A DNA stretch of 64,000 nt from assembly GCA_963698775.1 (NCBI GenBank), contig CAVOSE010000063.1, positions 99,396 through 163,395 on the forward strand, given 5' to 3'. The notes below the pieces were generated by a model. That model saw only the letters and a program-made list of their open reading frames with translations, was not told the origin of the DNA and ran no database searches. The position numbers and the translations under genes are program-made. Below are positions 46,004 to 54,301 of this stretch, in pieces. Origin of the DNA: Thiohalocapsa sp963698775. Its GTDB lineage: Bacteria > Pseudomonadota > Gammaproteobacteria > Chromatiales > Chromatiaceae. How positions within the stretch are numbered: the stretch's first letter is position 1; every line of letters begins with the position of its first letter.

Positions 46004-46192
46004 ATGCCGCTGATTACATTAGTCGTCACGTTAGTCGTCGTCGGACTGATCCTGTGGTTGATCAACAACTACATCCCGATGGATGGCACCATCAAGAAGA
46101 TCTTGAATGTGGTCGTAGTGATCGCCGTGATTCTGTGGCTGTTGTCCGTCTTCGGGCTGATGCCGCCGTTGTCGCAGCTGCGGATCGGCTAG
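46004..46192 (+). CDS. Thivi_2564-type small membrane protein (copy B)
   Basis: 62 aa, differing from copy A at 37623 by only a few conservative changes (PLITLVVTLVVVGLILWLI, VVVVIAVILWLLSVFGLMPP). TAGGAG stands seven bases before the ATG. Both copies look functional. Confidence 0.85.
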   Translation: MPLITLVVTLVVVGLILWLINNYIPMDGTIKKILNVVVVIAVILWLLSVFGLMPPLSQLRIG

Positions 46193-46247
46193 CTGCTCGG
46201 CGAGTGACGTTTTCGCGATTGGAGAGGGAACCGATGAACGCCATCAA

Positions 46248-46378
46248 GGCCTTGATCATCGTTCCGGCCGATCGCTTGTTCATGTCTGTAGTCAGGGCTT
46301 CCAGCCCTGAGACTGTCAGGCCAGGATGGCCTGACTACAGAGGCAGTTGCTCAGCCGGCCGGAACGATGATCAAGGCC
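46248..46378. mobile_element. 131-bp MITE-like element, copy 2
   Basis: Same element as at 39696 but reversed. It is flanked by GCCATCAA(G) on both sides (46240-46248 and 46379-46387). The corresponding place in copy A of the duplication, 37860-37868, has a single GCCATCAAG and no element, so this is an insertion that happened after the duplication. Confidence 0.88.
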
Positions 46379-46446
46379 GCCATCAAGACTGCCGGGATCA
46401 CGGGTCCCTTATCCCGAGCATCTTGAACACTGCGTCACGAAAATTT

Positions 46447-46548
46447 CGTTGTCGTTGTCGTAATCGAATATCCGGACGACTACGAGCACGACAACGACAA
46501 CGAGCAAAGTTTTCGACCATGCTTATTGGTTCCGGCTCTGCCGGGTTA
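46447..46548. repeat. GTTGTC-armed repeat, short form
   Basis: Left arm CGTTGTCGTTGTCGTAATCG at 46447-46466, inverted arm CGACAACGACAACGAG at 46489-46504, then a right flank ending CCGGCTCTGCCGG that also follows the longer copy at 17016-17230. Absent from copy A of the duplication. Confidence 0.7.
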
Positions 46549-46558
46549 GGAGAATGCC

Positions 46559-47287
46559 ATGACTACTCAGACCTCTGAGACCTTATCGAAAAGGCAGGTG
46601 CTGACCAAGAAGGCCGCCAAGGTCGCGACCTACTACAAGCCCAGCACCTGGAAGGAAAAGGGCCTCTGGTGGACCGCCGGGCTGTTTCTGATTACCTATC
46701 TGATTGTCGTCATCATCCTGGGCTTCTATTGGTCACGCTCGCCGGGCGTGTATGACGTGCGCGAACAAGCGCTGTCGTTGGTGAATCACGATGAGAGCAA
46801 ACTGGTGACCGGGACGGCCACCACGGCCACCGCGATCCGCATCGGCGAGACCCTGCTCGAGCGCCTCGGCAGCCTGGCGCAGCGCCTGTCCTATGCGGTC
46901 GGTCAGGCCCATCTCGATACGGCGTTGGCCGGTGATCCCAGCGCCGTTCAGTCGACGCCGGCCCCGGTGCAGACACGGACCAAGACCCCCTGGCTCACGA
47001 TCGACGACATCTTCTTCGAGGCGCGCGGTTATACCTGGGCGCTGTTGGAAATCTTGCAGGCGATGGAGATCGATTTCGCCTCCGTGCTGAAGGACAAGAA
47101 TGCCGTGGTTTCCCTGGAGCAGATCACGCGCGAACTGAAAAACACCCAGAACTTCATCTGGAGCCCGGTGATTCTCAATGGCACCGGCTACGGGCCAATG
47201 GCGAATCATTCGCTGGTGAGCGCCTCCTATATCTCGCGGGTCAATGCCGCGATTACCGACCTGCGCAGTCTGTTGCAGAAGGGCTAA
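46559..47287 (+). CDS. DUF2333 family protein, internally deleted copy B
   Basis: 242 aa. Same N-terminal helix (WTAGLFLITYLIVVIILGFYWS) and C-terminal domain as the 357-aa copy A, but about 118 residues are missing in frame: ETLLE runs directly into RLGSLAQRLSYAVG. The joint lies at a TCGA shared by both breakpoints. The lost part contains the conserved SNDV/PPGVFLDN and SWLLPSTE blocks, so function is doubtful although the frame is open. AGGAG precedes the ATG. Confidence 0.75.
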   Translation: MTTQTSETLSKRQVLTKKAAKVATYYKPSTWKEKGLWWTAGLFLITYLIVVIILGFYWSRSPGVYDVREQALSLVNHDESKLVTGTATTATAIRIGETLLERLGSLAQRLSYAVGQAHLDTALAGDPSAVQSTPAPVQTRTKTPWLTIDDIFFEARGYTWALLEILQAMEIDFASVLKDKNAVVSLEQITRELKNTQNFIWSPVILNGTGYGPMANHSLVSASYISRVNAAITDLRSLLQKG

Positions 47288-47357
47288 ACCGGGGCGTCCG
47301 CGGGACGCGTCGCACCTGAATCACCGAATCAACGCAAGAATTCAAGAGGTCATCGAC

Positions 47358-47954
47358 ATGACAACCACCCAGCGTTCCACTGTGATCACAATGGGACTGC
47401 TCCTGGGCGGCGGCATGCTCGCGGCAGTCGGCGCACAGCCGATGCCCGCGGCGTCGGCGCAACTGAGCCCAAGCGATGCGACGATGCAGTTGGCGGACGC
47501 CTCGCAGAACTGGGCCATTCGCCCAACCGGTGAGGCCGACCCACCGATGCAATCCACGGATGCCGCCGTCAGCCCGAGCATGCCCTCAGCGGACGCCGGA
47601 ACCTTGGCGATCCAAACCGATGGCGGCATTCGCTATGTCTCGGGCGGCGTTGGCGAGAGCGAACGGAGCGATCTCCAGGCCCTGTCCAGCCAGTTCAACC
47701 TGAACCTGATGTTCGCGACCCAGGGCAGCGGTGAGTATCTCTCGGCGGTTCAGGTGACCATTCTGGATGCGAACAACGCTCCGGTTCTGAGCGTCGAATC
47801 CAAAGGCCCCTGGTTCTACGCGCAACTGCCGCCGGGTGACTACCGCGTGGAGGCCACCCCCACCGGGTCGAGAGGCGAAGACCAGACCCAGCGCAAGGCG
47901 GTGCATCTCGATGGCTCCAACCAATCGACGATGGACTTCTACTGGCGCAAATAG
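47358..47954 (+). CDS. Secreted protein with carboxypeptidase-regulatory-like domain (copy B, intact)
   Basis: 198 aa. Signal peptide ending AVGAQ about residue 24, a Ser/Ala/Asp-rich linker to about residue 85, then a beta domain: GGIRYVSGGVGESERSDLQAL, LNLMFATQGSGEYLSAVQVTI, GPWFYAQLPPGDYRVEATPTG. The latter part resembles carboxypeptidase regulatory/CNA-B like folds. The counterpart at 39032 is deleted. Follows DUF2333 by 70 bp, so co-transcription is likely. Confidence 0.75.
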   Translation: MTTTQRSTVITMGLLLGGGMLAAVGAQPMPAASAQLSPSDATMQLADASQNWAIRPTGEADPPMQSTDAAVSPSMPSADAGTLAIQTDGGIRYVSGGVGESERSDLQALSSQFNLNLMFATQGSGEYLSAVQVTILDANNAPVLSVESKGPWFYAQLPPGDYRVEATPTGSRGEDQTQRKAVHLDGSNQSTMDFYWRK

Positions 47955-48099
47955 GGCTGTTCGCTGGCGCCCTGATCCCGGCGCCGCTGTGTGACGGTGT
48001 TGGGTGCGGTGAACCGATGTCGAAGCCGTGCCCATCCGCCAAGCGCGTGGGTATGCCGGCAATCCGCCGGGTGCGTGATCAACAACTGGAGGAATCGTT

Positions 48100-48534
48100 A
48101 TGTACAAGACTTACTCAATTCGATACGCCACCATCATCGTAGCGCTGGGGCTATTCGCAATCCTCTGGGGGCAGGCCAGGGCGGCGCCGGACGCCGCGGA
48201 TGTGCTCGAGGTGAAGGTGCTGGATGCGCAGGTACAGCAAGGCGAAGGGGAACTCGTCGACGTCTCGTATCGCATGGAAGTCCTCTCGGTCATACACGCG
48301 GCTTCCCGCGTGCAGCCGGGCGAGACCGTCGTCGTGCGCTCCTATGGACAGAGCACGCAGGCCCTGGAACGGGGCTGGATGGGCACCGCCTACCTGAATC
48401 CTGACCGGAACGCCGCCGGCTCCGACGGCGTGCGCCAATTCGTGCTTGCAGCACCAGGCGAGGGCTTGGTGGACCTTCCCCCAGCACCCCCGTCATTGAC
48501 GTTCACTCGGGAAGTCCCGGCAGCGGGTCAGTGA
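48100..48534 (+). CDS. Secreted protein of unknown function (copy B, intact)
   Basis: 144 aa, signal peptide ending GQARAAP about residue 29. The mature part (DAADVLEVKVLDAQVQQGEGELVDVSY, SVIHAASRVQPGETVVVRSYG, WMGTAYLNPD) looks like a beta-sandwich. A GGAGG site precedes the ATG. Copy A keeps only the first 40 residues. Not recognised; probable envelope protein of the stress cluster. Confidence 0.7.
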   Translation: MYKTYSIRYATIIVALGLFAILWGQARAAPDAADVLEVKVLDAQVQQGEGELVDVSYRMEVLSVIHAASRVQPGETVVVRSYGQSTQALERGWMGTAYLNPDRNAAGSDGVRQFVLAAPGEGLVDLPPAPPSLTFTREVPAAGQ

Positions 48535-48719
48535 GTTGCCAACCCGTCGGCGGCGTGGTCGGCCCCACGCCCCACGGACGCGCCGGATCGTCGATGCTCG
48601 GGCCTTACCGGGATCGGCCACGGGTCACCGTGGATGGCATCGAGCAAACCGGCTTGGCGATCCCGTTGATCGACGACCGCCAGGAACACGCGCTCGAGGT
48701 GAAACTCCATACCGCATGA
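48531..48719 (+). CDS. Possible small protein overlapping the preceding stop
   Basis: 62 codons from a GTG that overlaps the previous stop (GTGA). The second half (RVTVDGIEQTGLAIPLIDDRQEHALEVKLH) looks protein-like. Absent from copy A. It could instead be a fragment of a lost gene. Low certainty. Confidence 0.3.
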   Translation: MSCQPVGGVVGPTPHGRAGSSMLGPYRDRPRVTVDGIEQTGLAIPLIDDRQEHALEVKLHTA

Positions 48720-48730
48720 GGAGAGTCCAG

Positions 48731-49015
48731 ATGAGCACAAGCAGCACGCCTGCTCAAGCGCACAAAATTCATCCGCTGACGCGTCGGATCGAGGAATCCG
48801 TGGCGGCCCGTGCTTCGCAGGTGAAGGCTTTGATCCGCGAACGCCGAAAGATTGCCCTGACCTTCAGGCGGACGCAGGACGAACGCGACCGCGCCGAGCT
48901 TGAGCACATCGACCAGGAGCTCGCCCAGCACCAGATCGACATCCCGGCCATCCAGGAACAGGTTGCTAGGAGAAAACAAGGCATTCGTGAGCCCGTCATC
49001 CGCCGGGCGGAATGA
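48731..49015 (+). CDS. 94-aa helical charged protein (copy B)
   Basis: Same protein as at 40105, with differences confined mostly to the first 20 residues (STSSTPAQAHKIHPLTRRIE). GAGGAGAG lies shortly before the ATG. It directly precedes phosphoketolase. Confidence 0.6.
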   Translation: MSTSSTPAQAHKIHPLTRRIEESVAARASQVKALIRERRKIALTFRRTQDERDRAELEHIDQELAQHQIDIPAIQEQVARRKQGIREPVIRRAE

Positions 49016-49068
49016 CATCGAATCGACACCCGCGCCCTCCCTCTCGCCTCAACCCAGGACGTTCCGCT

Positions 49069-51444
49069 ATGACCGCCGGCCCCCTCACACCCGAACTGCT
49101 CGATAAGATGGACGCCTACTGGCGTGCCGCCAACTATCTGTCGGTCGCGCAAATCTATCTCCTCGACAACCCGCTCTTGAAGCGGCCACTGATGCTCGCC
49201 GATGTGAAGCACATGCTGCTCGGGCACTGGGGGACGACGCCGGGGCAGAACTTCATCTATGTCCACCTGAACCGGGTCATCAAGCAATACGACCTGGACA
49301 TGATCTACGTCTCCGGCCCCGGGCACGGCGGTCCAGCGGTGGTGGGCAACACCTATTTGGAAGGCACCTACAGCGAGATCTATCCGGAAATCAGCCAGGA
49401 CGAGGCCGGTCTTCAGAGGCTCTTCAAGCAGTTCTCCTTTCCCGGCGGTATCCCCAGCCACGCCTCGCCGGAATGCCCCGGCTCCATTCATGAGGGCGGC
49501 GAACTCGGCTATTCACTGAGCCATGCGTTCGGTGCGGTGTTCGACAATCCCGATCTCATCGTCGCCTGCGTGGTCGGCGATGGCGAGGCGGAAACCGGGC
49601 CGCTCGCCACGGCCTGGCACTCCAATAAGTTCCTCGATCCAGTCACCGATGGGGTGGTGCTGCCGATACTGCACCTCAATGGCTATAAGATCGCCAACCC
49701 CACCATCCTGGCACGCATCGAGCCCGAGGAGTTGGAGCAATTTCTGCTCGGCTGTGGCTGGACGCCGTATTTCGTCGAGGGCGACGAGCCCGAGCGGATG
49801 CATGCGGCGATGGCGACCACGCTCGACCGGGTGCTGGAGCAGATCAAGGACATTCAGCACCGGGCACGCAGCAAGGGCGACCTGAAGCGGCCACGCTGGC
49901 CGATGATCGTCCTCAATTCCCCGAAAGGCTGGACCGGCCCGAAGTGGGTCGATGGTCTTCCAATCGAAGGCAGCTTCCGCGCGCATCAGGTGCCCATTGC
50001 CGTGGACGCGGACCACCCCGAGCACCTGCAACTGCTGGAAGACTGGCTCAAGAGCTACCGGCCGGAGGAGTTGTTCGATGGGCAGGGCCGACTGCGACCG
50101 GAGCTGGCCGAGCTGGCCCCCAAGGGCGAGCGGCGCATGGGTGCCAATCCCCACGCCAACGGCGGTCTGCTGCTGCGCGACCTGGTCATACCGGACTTTC
50201 GCGACTATGCGGTGAAGGTTCCGTCGCCTGGTAGCGTAACGGCCGCCGACACCCACGAGCTTGGCGTCTTCCTGCGCGATGTCGCGAAAGCCAATCAGGC
50301 GCAACGCAATTTCCGTATCTTCGGTCCCGACGAGACCCTGTCCAACCGCTTGAACGCCGTGTTCGAGGTGACCAACCGACAGTGGGACGCCCGCACCTGG
50401 GACAACGACGAATTCCTCGCACGGGAGGGACGGGTCATGGAGATGCTGAGCGAACATCAGTGCCAGGGCTGGCTCGAGGGTTACCTGCTCACCGGTCGCC
50501 ACGGCCTGTTCAACAGCTACGAGGCGTTCGTCCACATCATCGACTCGATGTTCAACCAGCATGCAAAGTGGCTGAAGGTGACCTTGGGTCTGCCGTGGCG
50601 CCGCAAGATTGCCTCGCTGAACTACCTGCTGGCCTCGCACGTCTGGCAGCAGATGCACAACGGCTTTACCCATCAGGACCCGGGCTTCATCGACCATGTG
50701 GTGAACAAGAAGGCCTCCATCGTGCGCGTCTATCTGCCACCGGACGCCAACTGTCTGTTGTCGGTCTGGGACCACTGTCTGCGCAGCCGCCACTACGTCA
50801 ACGTGGTGATCGCCGGCAAGTATCAGGCGCCGCAGTGGTTGTCCATGGACGCCGCCGCCAAGCACTGCAGCGCAGGCGTCGGTATCTGGCGCTGGGCCAG
50901 TAACGACGAGGGCAACGACCAGGACGCGGCCCCCGACGTGGTCATGGCCTGCTGTGGCGATGTGCCCACGCTGGAGACCCTCGCCGCCGTCTCGATCCTG
51001 CGCAGGTACCTGCCCGAGCTGAAGATCCGCGTGGTCAACGTCGTCGACCTGTTCAAGCTGGAGACGCCCAGCGAGCACCCCCACGGCTTGAGCGACGCCG
51101 ATTTCGACGCGCTGTTTACGACGAACAAGCCGGTCATCTTTGCGTTCCATGGCTACCCCTGGCTGATCCACCGGCTGACCTACCGGCGCACCAATCACGC
51201 CAACTTCCATGTCCGCGGCTACAAGGAAGAGGGCACCATCACCACGCCCTTCGACATGCGCGTGCTGAACGATCTGGACCGCTTCCACCTCGTCATGGAC
51301 ACGATCGACCGCCTCCCGCAGATCGGCGCCGCTGGCATCGACCTGAAGCAACAGCTGCAAGACAAGCTGATCGAGCACACGCAGTACATCGAAAAACACG
51401 GGCAGGATCTACCGGAGATCCGCAACTGGATGTGGCCGGGATGA
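49069..51444 (+). CDS. xfp: Phosphoketolase (xylulose-5-P/fructose-6-P), copy B intact
   Basis: 791 aa thiamine-diphosphate enzyme that cleaves xylulose 5-phosphate (and often fructose 6-phosphate) with phosphate to acetyl phosphate. Diagnostic segments: HWGTTPGQNFIYVHLNRVI, SGPGHGGPAVVGNTYLEGTY, FSFPGGIPSHASPECPGSIHEGG, the cofactor site VVGDGEAETGPLATAWHSNK, and the C-terminal FHGYPWLIHRLTYRR. Complete length for the family. Its stop overlaps the start of the MscS-like channel gene (ATGA). A decayed copy is at 40443. Confidence 0.95.
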   Translation: MTAGPLTPELLDKMDAYWRAANYLSVAQIYLLDNPLLKRPLMLADVKHMLLGHWGTTPGQNFIYVHLNRVIKQYDLDMIYVSGPGHGGPAVVGNTYLEGTYSEIYPEISQDEAGLQRLFKQFSFPGGIPSHASPECPGSIHEGGELGYSLSHAFGAVFDNPDLIVACVVGDGEAETGPLATAWHSNKFLDPVTDGVVLPILHLNGYKIANPTILARIEPEELEQFLLGCGWTPYFVEGDEPERMHAAMATTLDRVLEQIKDIQHRARSKGDLKRPRWPMIVLNSPKGWTGPKWVDGLPIEGSFRAHQVPIAVDADHPEHLQLLEDWLKSYRPEELFDGQGRLRPELAELAPKGERRMGANPHANGGLLLRDLVIPDFRDYAVKVPSPGSVTAADTHELGVFLRDVAKANQAQRNFRIFGPDETLSNRLNAVFEVTNRQWDARTWDNDEFLAREGRVMEMLSEHQCQGWLEGYLLTGRHGLFNSYEAFVHIIDSMFNQHAKWLKVTLGLPWRRKIASLNYLLASHVWQQMHNGFTHQDPGFIDHVVNKKASIVRVYLPPDANCLLSVWDHCLRSRHYVNVVIAGKYQAPQWLSMDAAAKHCSAGVGIWRWASNDEGNDQDAAPDVVMACCGDVPTLETLAAVSILRRYLPELKIRVVNVVDLFKLETPSEHPHGLSDADFDALFTTNKPVIFAFHGYPWLIHRLTYRRTNHANFHVRGYKEEGTITTPFDMRVLNDLDRFHLVMDTIDRLPQIGAAGIDLKQQLQDKLIEHTQYIEKHGQDLPEIRNWMWPG

Positions 51445-52856
51445 CAGCGCCTGGGCTTTGCCGCGGGGTGAGGTTATGTGTGCAGGCGCTCTTGCTCGGA
51501 TGCCTGTACCTCGCGGTCATCTCCTCGGTGGCGGCGCAGGAACCGGTCGCCACGGGAAGCGAGCCGCACAAACCCATCAGCCCCGCAAAAGAAGAGCTCT
51601 CGCTGGCACCCGCGAAGGTTGATGTCAAACCCGTCGCGGAAGATGAAGAGATCCGCAAGCGGCTCCAAACCGTGTTGGACGCCACCGACTGGTTCACCGA
51701 CCCGCAGGTCCGGGTCGAGGAAGGCGTGGTCTTTCTCAGCGGTCAGGTGGAGTCCGATGAGCTTAGAAAATGGGCTGGGGATCTCGCACGCAATACGCAG
51801 GACGTCGTCGCCGTCGCCAACCGGATTGAGGTGCCCCAACCGTCGGCTTGGGATTTCCGCCAGACGTCGAGCGGTATCTCTGCACTCTGGCGCGACTTCA
51901 TCCGCGCGATGCCGTTCCTGCTTTTCGGACTGCTCATCCTGGCACTGTCGGTGGGGACCGCTGTGTTGGCGACACGAGGCGTCCGAGCATTACTCCGCCA
52001 AAGGGTTCGGACCAAACTCCTGCAGAATGTGATCGCGCGCGCGGCAGGCGGGTTCGTTGTCCTCTGTGGCGTCTATCTCATTCTCAGGGTCTCCGGCCTG
52101 ACGCAACTGGCATTGACGCTGGTCGGAGGCACCGGTCTGATCGGCCTGGTGCTCGGTATCGCCTTCCGCGACATCACCGAGAACTTCCTGTCCAGCATCT
52201 TCCTGAGCATCCAGCGGCCATTCGAGACCGGCGACCTGGTCGAGATCTCCGGCGTGACCGGTTATGTGCAGCAGTTAAACATGCGCACAACCATCTTGAT
52301 GACCCTCGACGGCAACCTCGCGCAGATACCAAATGCCAGCGTTTACAAGAGCATCCTCAGCAACTTCACGACCAACGCCAACCGGCGCGAGGACTTTGTC
52401 GTCGGCATCGGCTACGACGATGCGATCAACGAGGCCCAGGAGATTGCGCGCAAGGTGCTGGCGGACCACCCAGCCGTGCTGAACGACCCGGAGCCCTCGG
52501 TACTGGCGGACAGCCTCGGCAGCGCAACGGTGAATCTGCGCGTCTACTTTTGGCTCAACGGGCGCGAGCACAGCTGGCTGAAGGTGCGCTCTTCGGTCAT
52601 CCGGCTGGTGAAGCTCGCCTTTCAGAACCAGGGCATCTCGATGCCCGACGAGGCCCGAGAGGTCGTCTTCCCTCAAGGCGTTCCCGTGACCATGCTCGCC
52701 GAGAAACCGGCGAAGGGCAGGGTGCAGCAACCGCAAAGCGGCTCCCCGCCGAATCGCGGCACCAAGACCTCGACGTGGTGTCGACGAAAGCGGAAGCGGG
52801 TTTATACAGCGAATCGAGCGTCATCGAGGAGCAGGCACGGGAGGCAAGACCATTGA
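51441..52856 (+). CDS. BON-domain mechanosensitive channel (MscS family)
   Basis: About 471 aa. Signal peptide (QALLLGCLYLAVISSVAAQ), a periplasmic BON domain (residues about 68-130, IRKRLQTVLDATDWFTDPQVRVEEGVVFLSG), three or four helices, and the MscS pore and beta domains (GGTGLIGLVLGIAFRDITENFLSSIFLSIQRPFETGDLVEI, seen over residues 230-275; NLAQIPNASVYKSILSNFT). After about 52715 the frame becomes Arg/Ser-rich, while another frame gives an acidic, protein-like tail to 52933, so a late frameshift is likely. Translationally coupled to phosphoketolase. Should act in hypo-osmotic relief. Confidence 0.85.
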   Translation: MTAPGLCRGVRLCVQALLLGCLYLAVISSVAAQEPVATGSEPHKPISPAKEELSLAPAKVDVKPVAEDEEIRKRLQTVLDATDWFTDPQVRVEEGVVFLSGQVESDELRKWAGDLARNTQDVVAVANRIEVPQPSAWDFRQTSSGISALWRDFIRAMPFLLFGLLILALSVGTAVLATRGVRALLRQRVRTKLLQNVIARAAGGFVVLCGVYLILRVSGLTQLALTLVGGTGLIGLVLGIAFRDITENFLSSIFLSIQRPFETGDLVEISGVTGYVQQLNMRTTILMTLDGNLAQIPNASVYKSILSNFTTNANRREDFVVGIGYDDAINEAQEIARKVLADHPAVLNDPEPSVLADSLGSATVNLRVYFWLNGREHSWLKVRSSVIRLVKLAFQNQGISMPDEAREVVFPQGVPVTMLAEKPAKGRVQQPQSGSPPNRGTKTSTWCRRKRKRVYTANRASSRSRHGRQDH

Positions 52857-53116
52857 AGGAAGGGGAAAATCTCTTGCCTGCGGCGTCCGGCGCAGCTGCC
52901 TTCGAGCAGCGCACGAAAGAAGCAAGGCCATAGCACAGGGGGGTCTGCCGCTTTCTTGCGGTGGTGACGGCGAAAAGATTGGCAGCTATGTACGTTAGCA
53001 GACGGACGGCGCCCCTGATTGTCCGTATCGTCGAGTCGTCTGGGTTCAAGTGCCGACGACGGCCCGATGGCGGCACCCCGCCATGCGCAACGGCCGTGCG
53101 GTCTTGGCCCAGAGAA

Positions 53117-53147
53117 TTCTGTTCCGGCATGGGTTGCCGGTACAGAA
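53117..53147 (+). promoter_or_regulatory. Leader hairpin before lipoprotein gene
   Basis: TTCTGTTCCGGCA and TGCCGGTACAGAA, 13-bp arms with one mismatch and a five-base loop, 33 bp before the GTG start. Could be a regulatory leader structure or a palindromic operator. Confidence 0.5.
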
Positions 53148-53179
53148 CCCAAAATCCCGTCCAAATAGAGGCAGTCATC

Positions 53180-53374
53180 GTGAAATTAGTCGAAATCGTC
53201 AGTACCGCGTTAGTGATAGGGACGTTGTTTGTCGCACTGCCCGGTTGCGAGCAGCAGAAGGGCCCCGCAGAGAATGCCGGCGAAACCATTGACAATGCCG
53301 TAGAAGGCGCGGGTCAGAAGGTGGAAGAGGCCGGCGATAGCGTTCAGGATGCGACAACACCGGGCAACAACTAA
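53180..53374 (+). CDS. Small entericidin-like lipoprotein
   Basis: 64 aa from a GTG with TAGAGG upstream. Signal peptide ends in the lipobox VALPGC, giving a lipidated Cys at residue 23; the rest is an amphipathic Glu/Ala/Gly-rich helix (AGETIDNAVEGAGQKVEEAG). Composition is similar to entericidins and other small stress lipoproteins. It has its own leader hairpin and a terminator-like stem after the stop. Confidence 0.7.
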   Translation: MKLVEIVSTALVIGTLFVALPGCEQQKGPAENAGETIDNAVEGAGQKVEEAGDSVQDATTPGNN

Positions 53375-53389
53375 CTCGCAACAGCCAAG

Positions 53390-53408
53390 CCACCGCCTTT
53401 GGCGGTGG
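53390..53408. terminator. Terminator-like stem-loop
   Basis: CCACCGCC-TTT-GGCGGTGG, a perfect 8-bp GC stem with three-base loop, 16 bp after the lipoprotein stop. No T-run follows, so it may be a weak or Rho-assisted terminator. Confidence 0.55.
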
Positions 53409-53618
53409 GCTCCGTGTGCGCAAATGCGGGGAGCGTGGATGGGAAATCCAAGCGACCCTGCGACCCAAAGGGTGAGACCAAAGCGCGCTCGTATGGGAGG
53501 ACAACGAGGACCGGAGGGTCGGTCAAGGCTCAACCAAGGGGCTCTCGGGTTCCCGCCACCAGATGCGGCGCCGAATCGGTCCGCACTGACAAGCGCTGAT
53601 CGAGTCATCACCTCCACA

Positions 53619-53850
53619 TCACGCCATCTGACTGATGGTCCGGCGGAAGCGATTGAGCGCGATGGTGAATAGCACAGCGCCGATGAGGGCCAGTGTGAGG
53701 AACTGCGGCCAGACGACAGAGAGGCCGGCGCCGCGGAAAAGGATGGCCTGGCTGGCTGCGACGAAGTGTGTGGTGGGGGCAGCGAGCATCAGGTTCTGCA
53801 CCAACTCCGGCATGCTCGCGCGCGGGGTTGACTTACCCAAGAGCAACTGA
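53619..53850 (-). pseudogene. Detached 3' fragment of yhhJ-type ABC-2 permease
   Basis: Reads STPRASMPELVQNLMLAAPT, THFVAASQAILFRGAGLSVVWPQFLTLALIG and RFRRTISQMA to the stop, almost identical to the 3' end of the permease gene at 59200. Similarity ends abruptly near 53850. Unlike the copy at 59200, this fragment keeps the correct final frame. It is a direct repeat that brackets hflKC and the IS66 element. Confidence 0.85.
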
Positions 53851-54046
53851 CGAAGAATCAGCACCGCGAAGATGTCAGCATGGCCGTCGGCGTCACAGGG
53901 GACCGCCGCGATGGAGCGGATCGACCGCCGAGATCCGCGCGCGCGGGGTTCGACAGAGATTATCCCGCATATGTACGCTGGCGCACAGACACTGGGCGAC
54001 ACGAGTACGAGAATTCGACGGATAGTCCCACGGCCAGGAGAGGCTC

Positions 54047-54301
54047 ATGTCGATTCGCACGATCCATAAGACGGCAGCTTTCGGAAAGGCGTTCGTCTTT
54101 GGCGAATCCGATGAGTCAGCGCCGACAGACGCATCCAACCTACCTACCGGCGAGCCGAATGCGTCTCTCAAGCAGGAACAGGCTGACCGTCAAAGCGTAG
54201 AAAGCGTAGAAAGCGCGGAAAACGAAGGAATGTCGGTTCACCCAGGCGAATCGAGCGCCACCAACAGACGAGGTCTTCCCAATGCCATCGAAAAACACTG
54301 A
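54047..54301 (+). CDS. Possible small hydrophilic protein before hflK
   Basis: 84 codons with GGAG six bases before the ATG. Composition is Glu/Ser-rich (SVESVESAENEG) with no recognisable family, and it overlaps the hflK start by 20 bp. Its reality is uncertain. Confidence 0.3.
   Translation: MSIRTIHKTAAFGKAFVFGESDESAPTDASNLPTGEPNASLKQEQADRQSVESVESAENEGMSVHPGESSATNRRGLPNAIEKH

Larger units (their letters stand above)
46193..46558. other. Intergenic region enlarged by two insertions
   Basis: Same position as the 84-bp gap in copy A but about 280 bp longer because of the MITE-like element and the GTTGTC repeat. No gene. Confidence 0.6.

Noticed and set aside
49513..51399. 628-codon minus-strand frame over phosphoketolase
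   Set aside because: Antisense to a clearly real enzyme with every expected motif on the plus strand.
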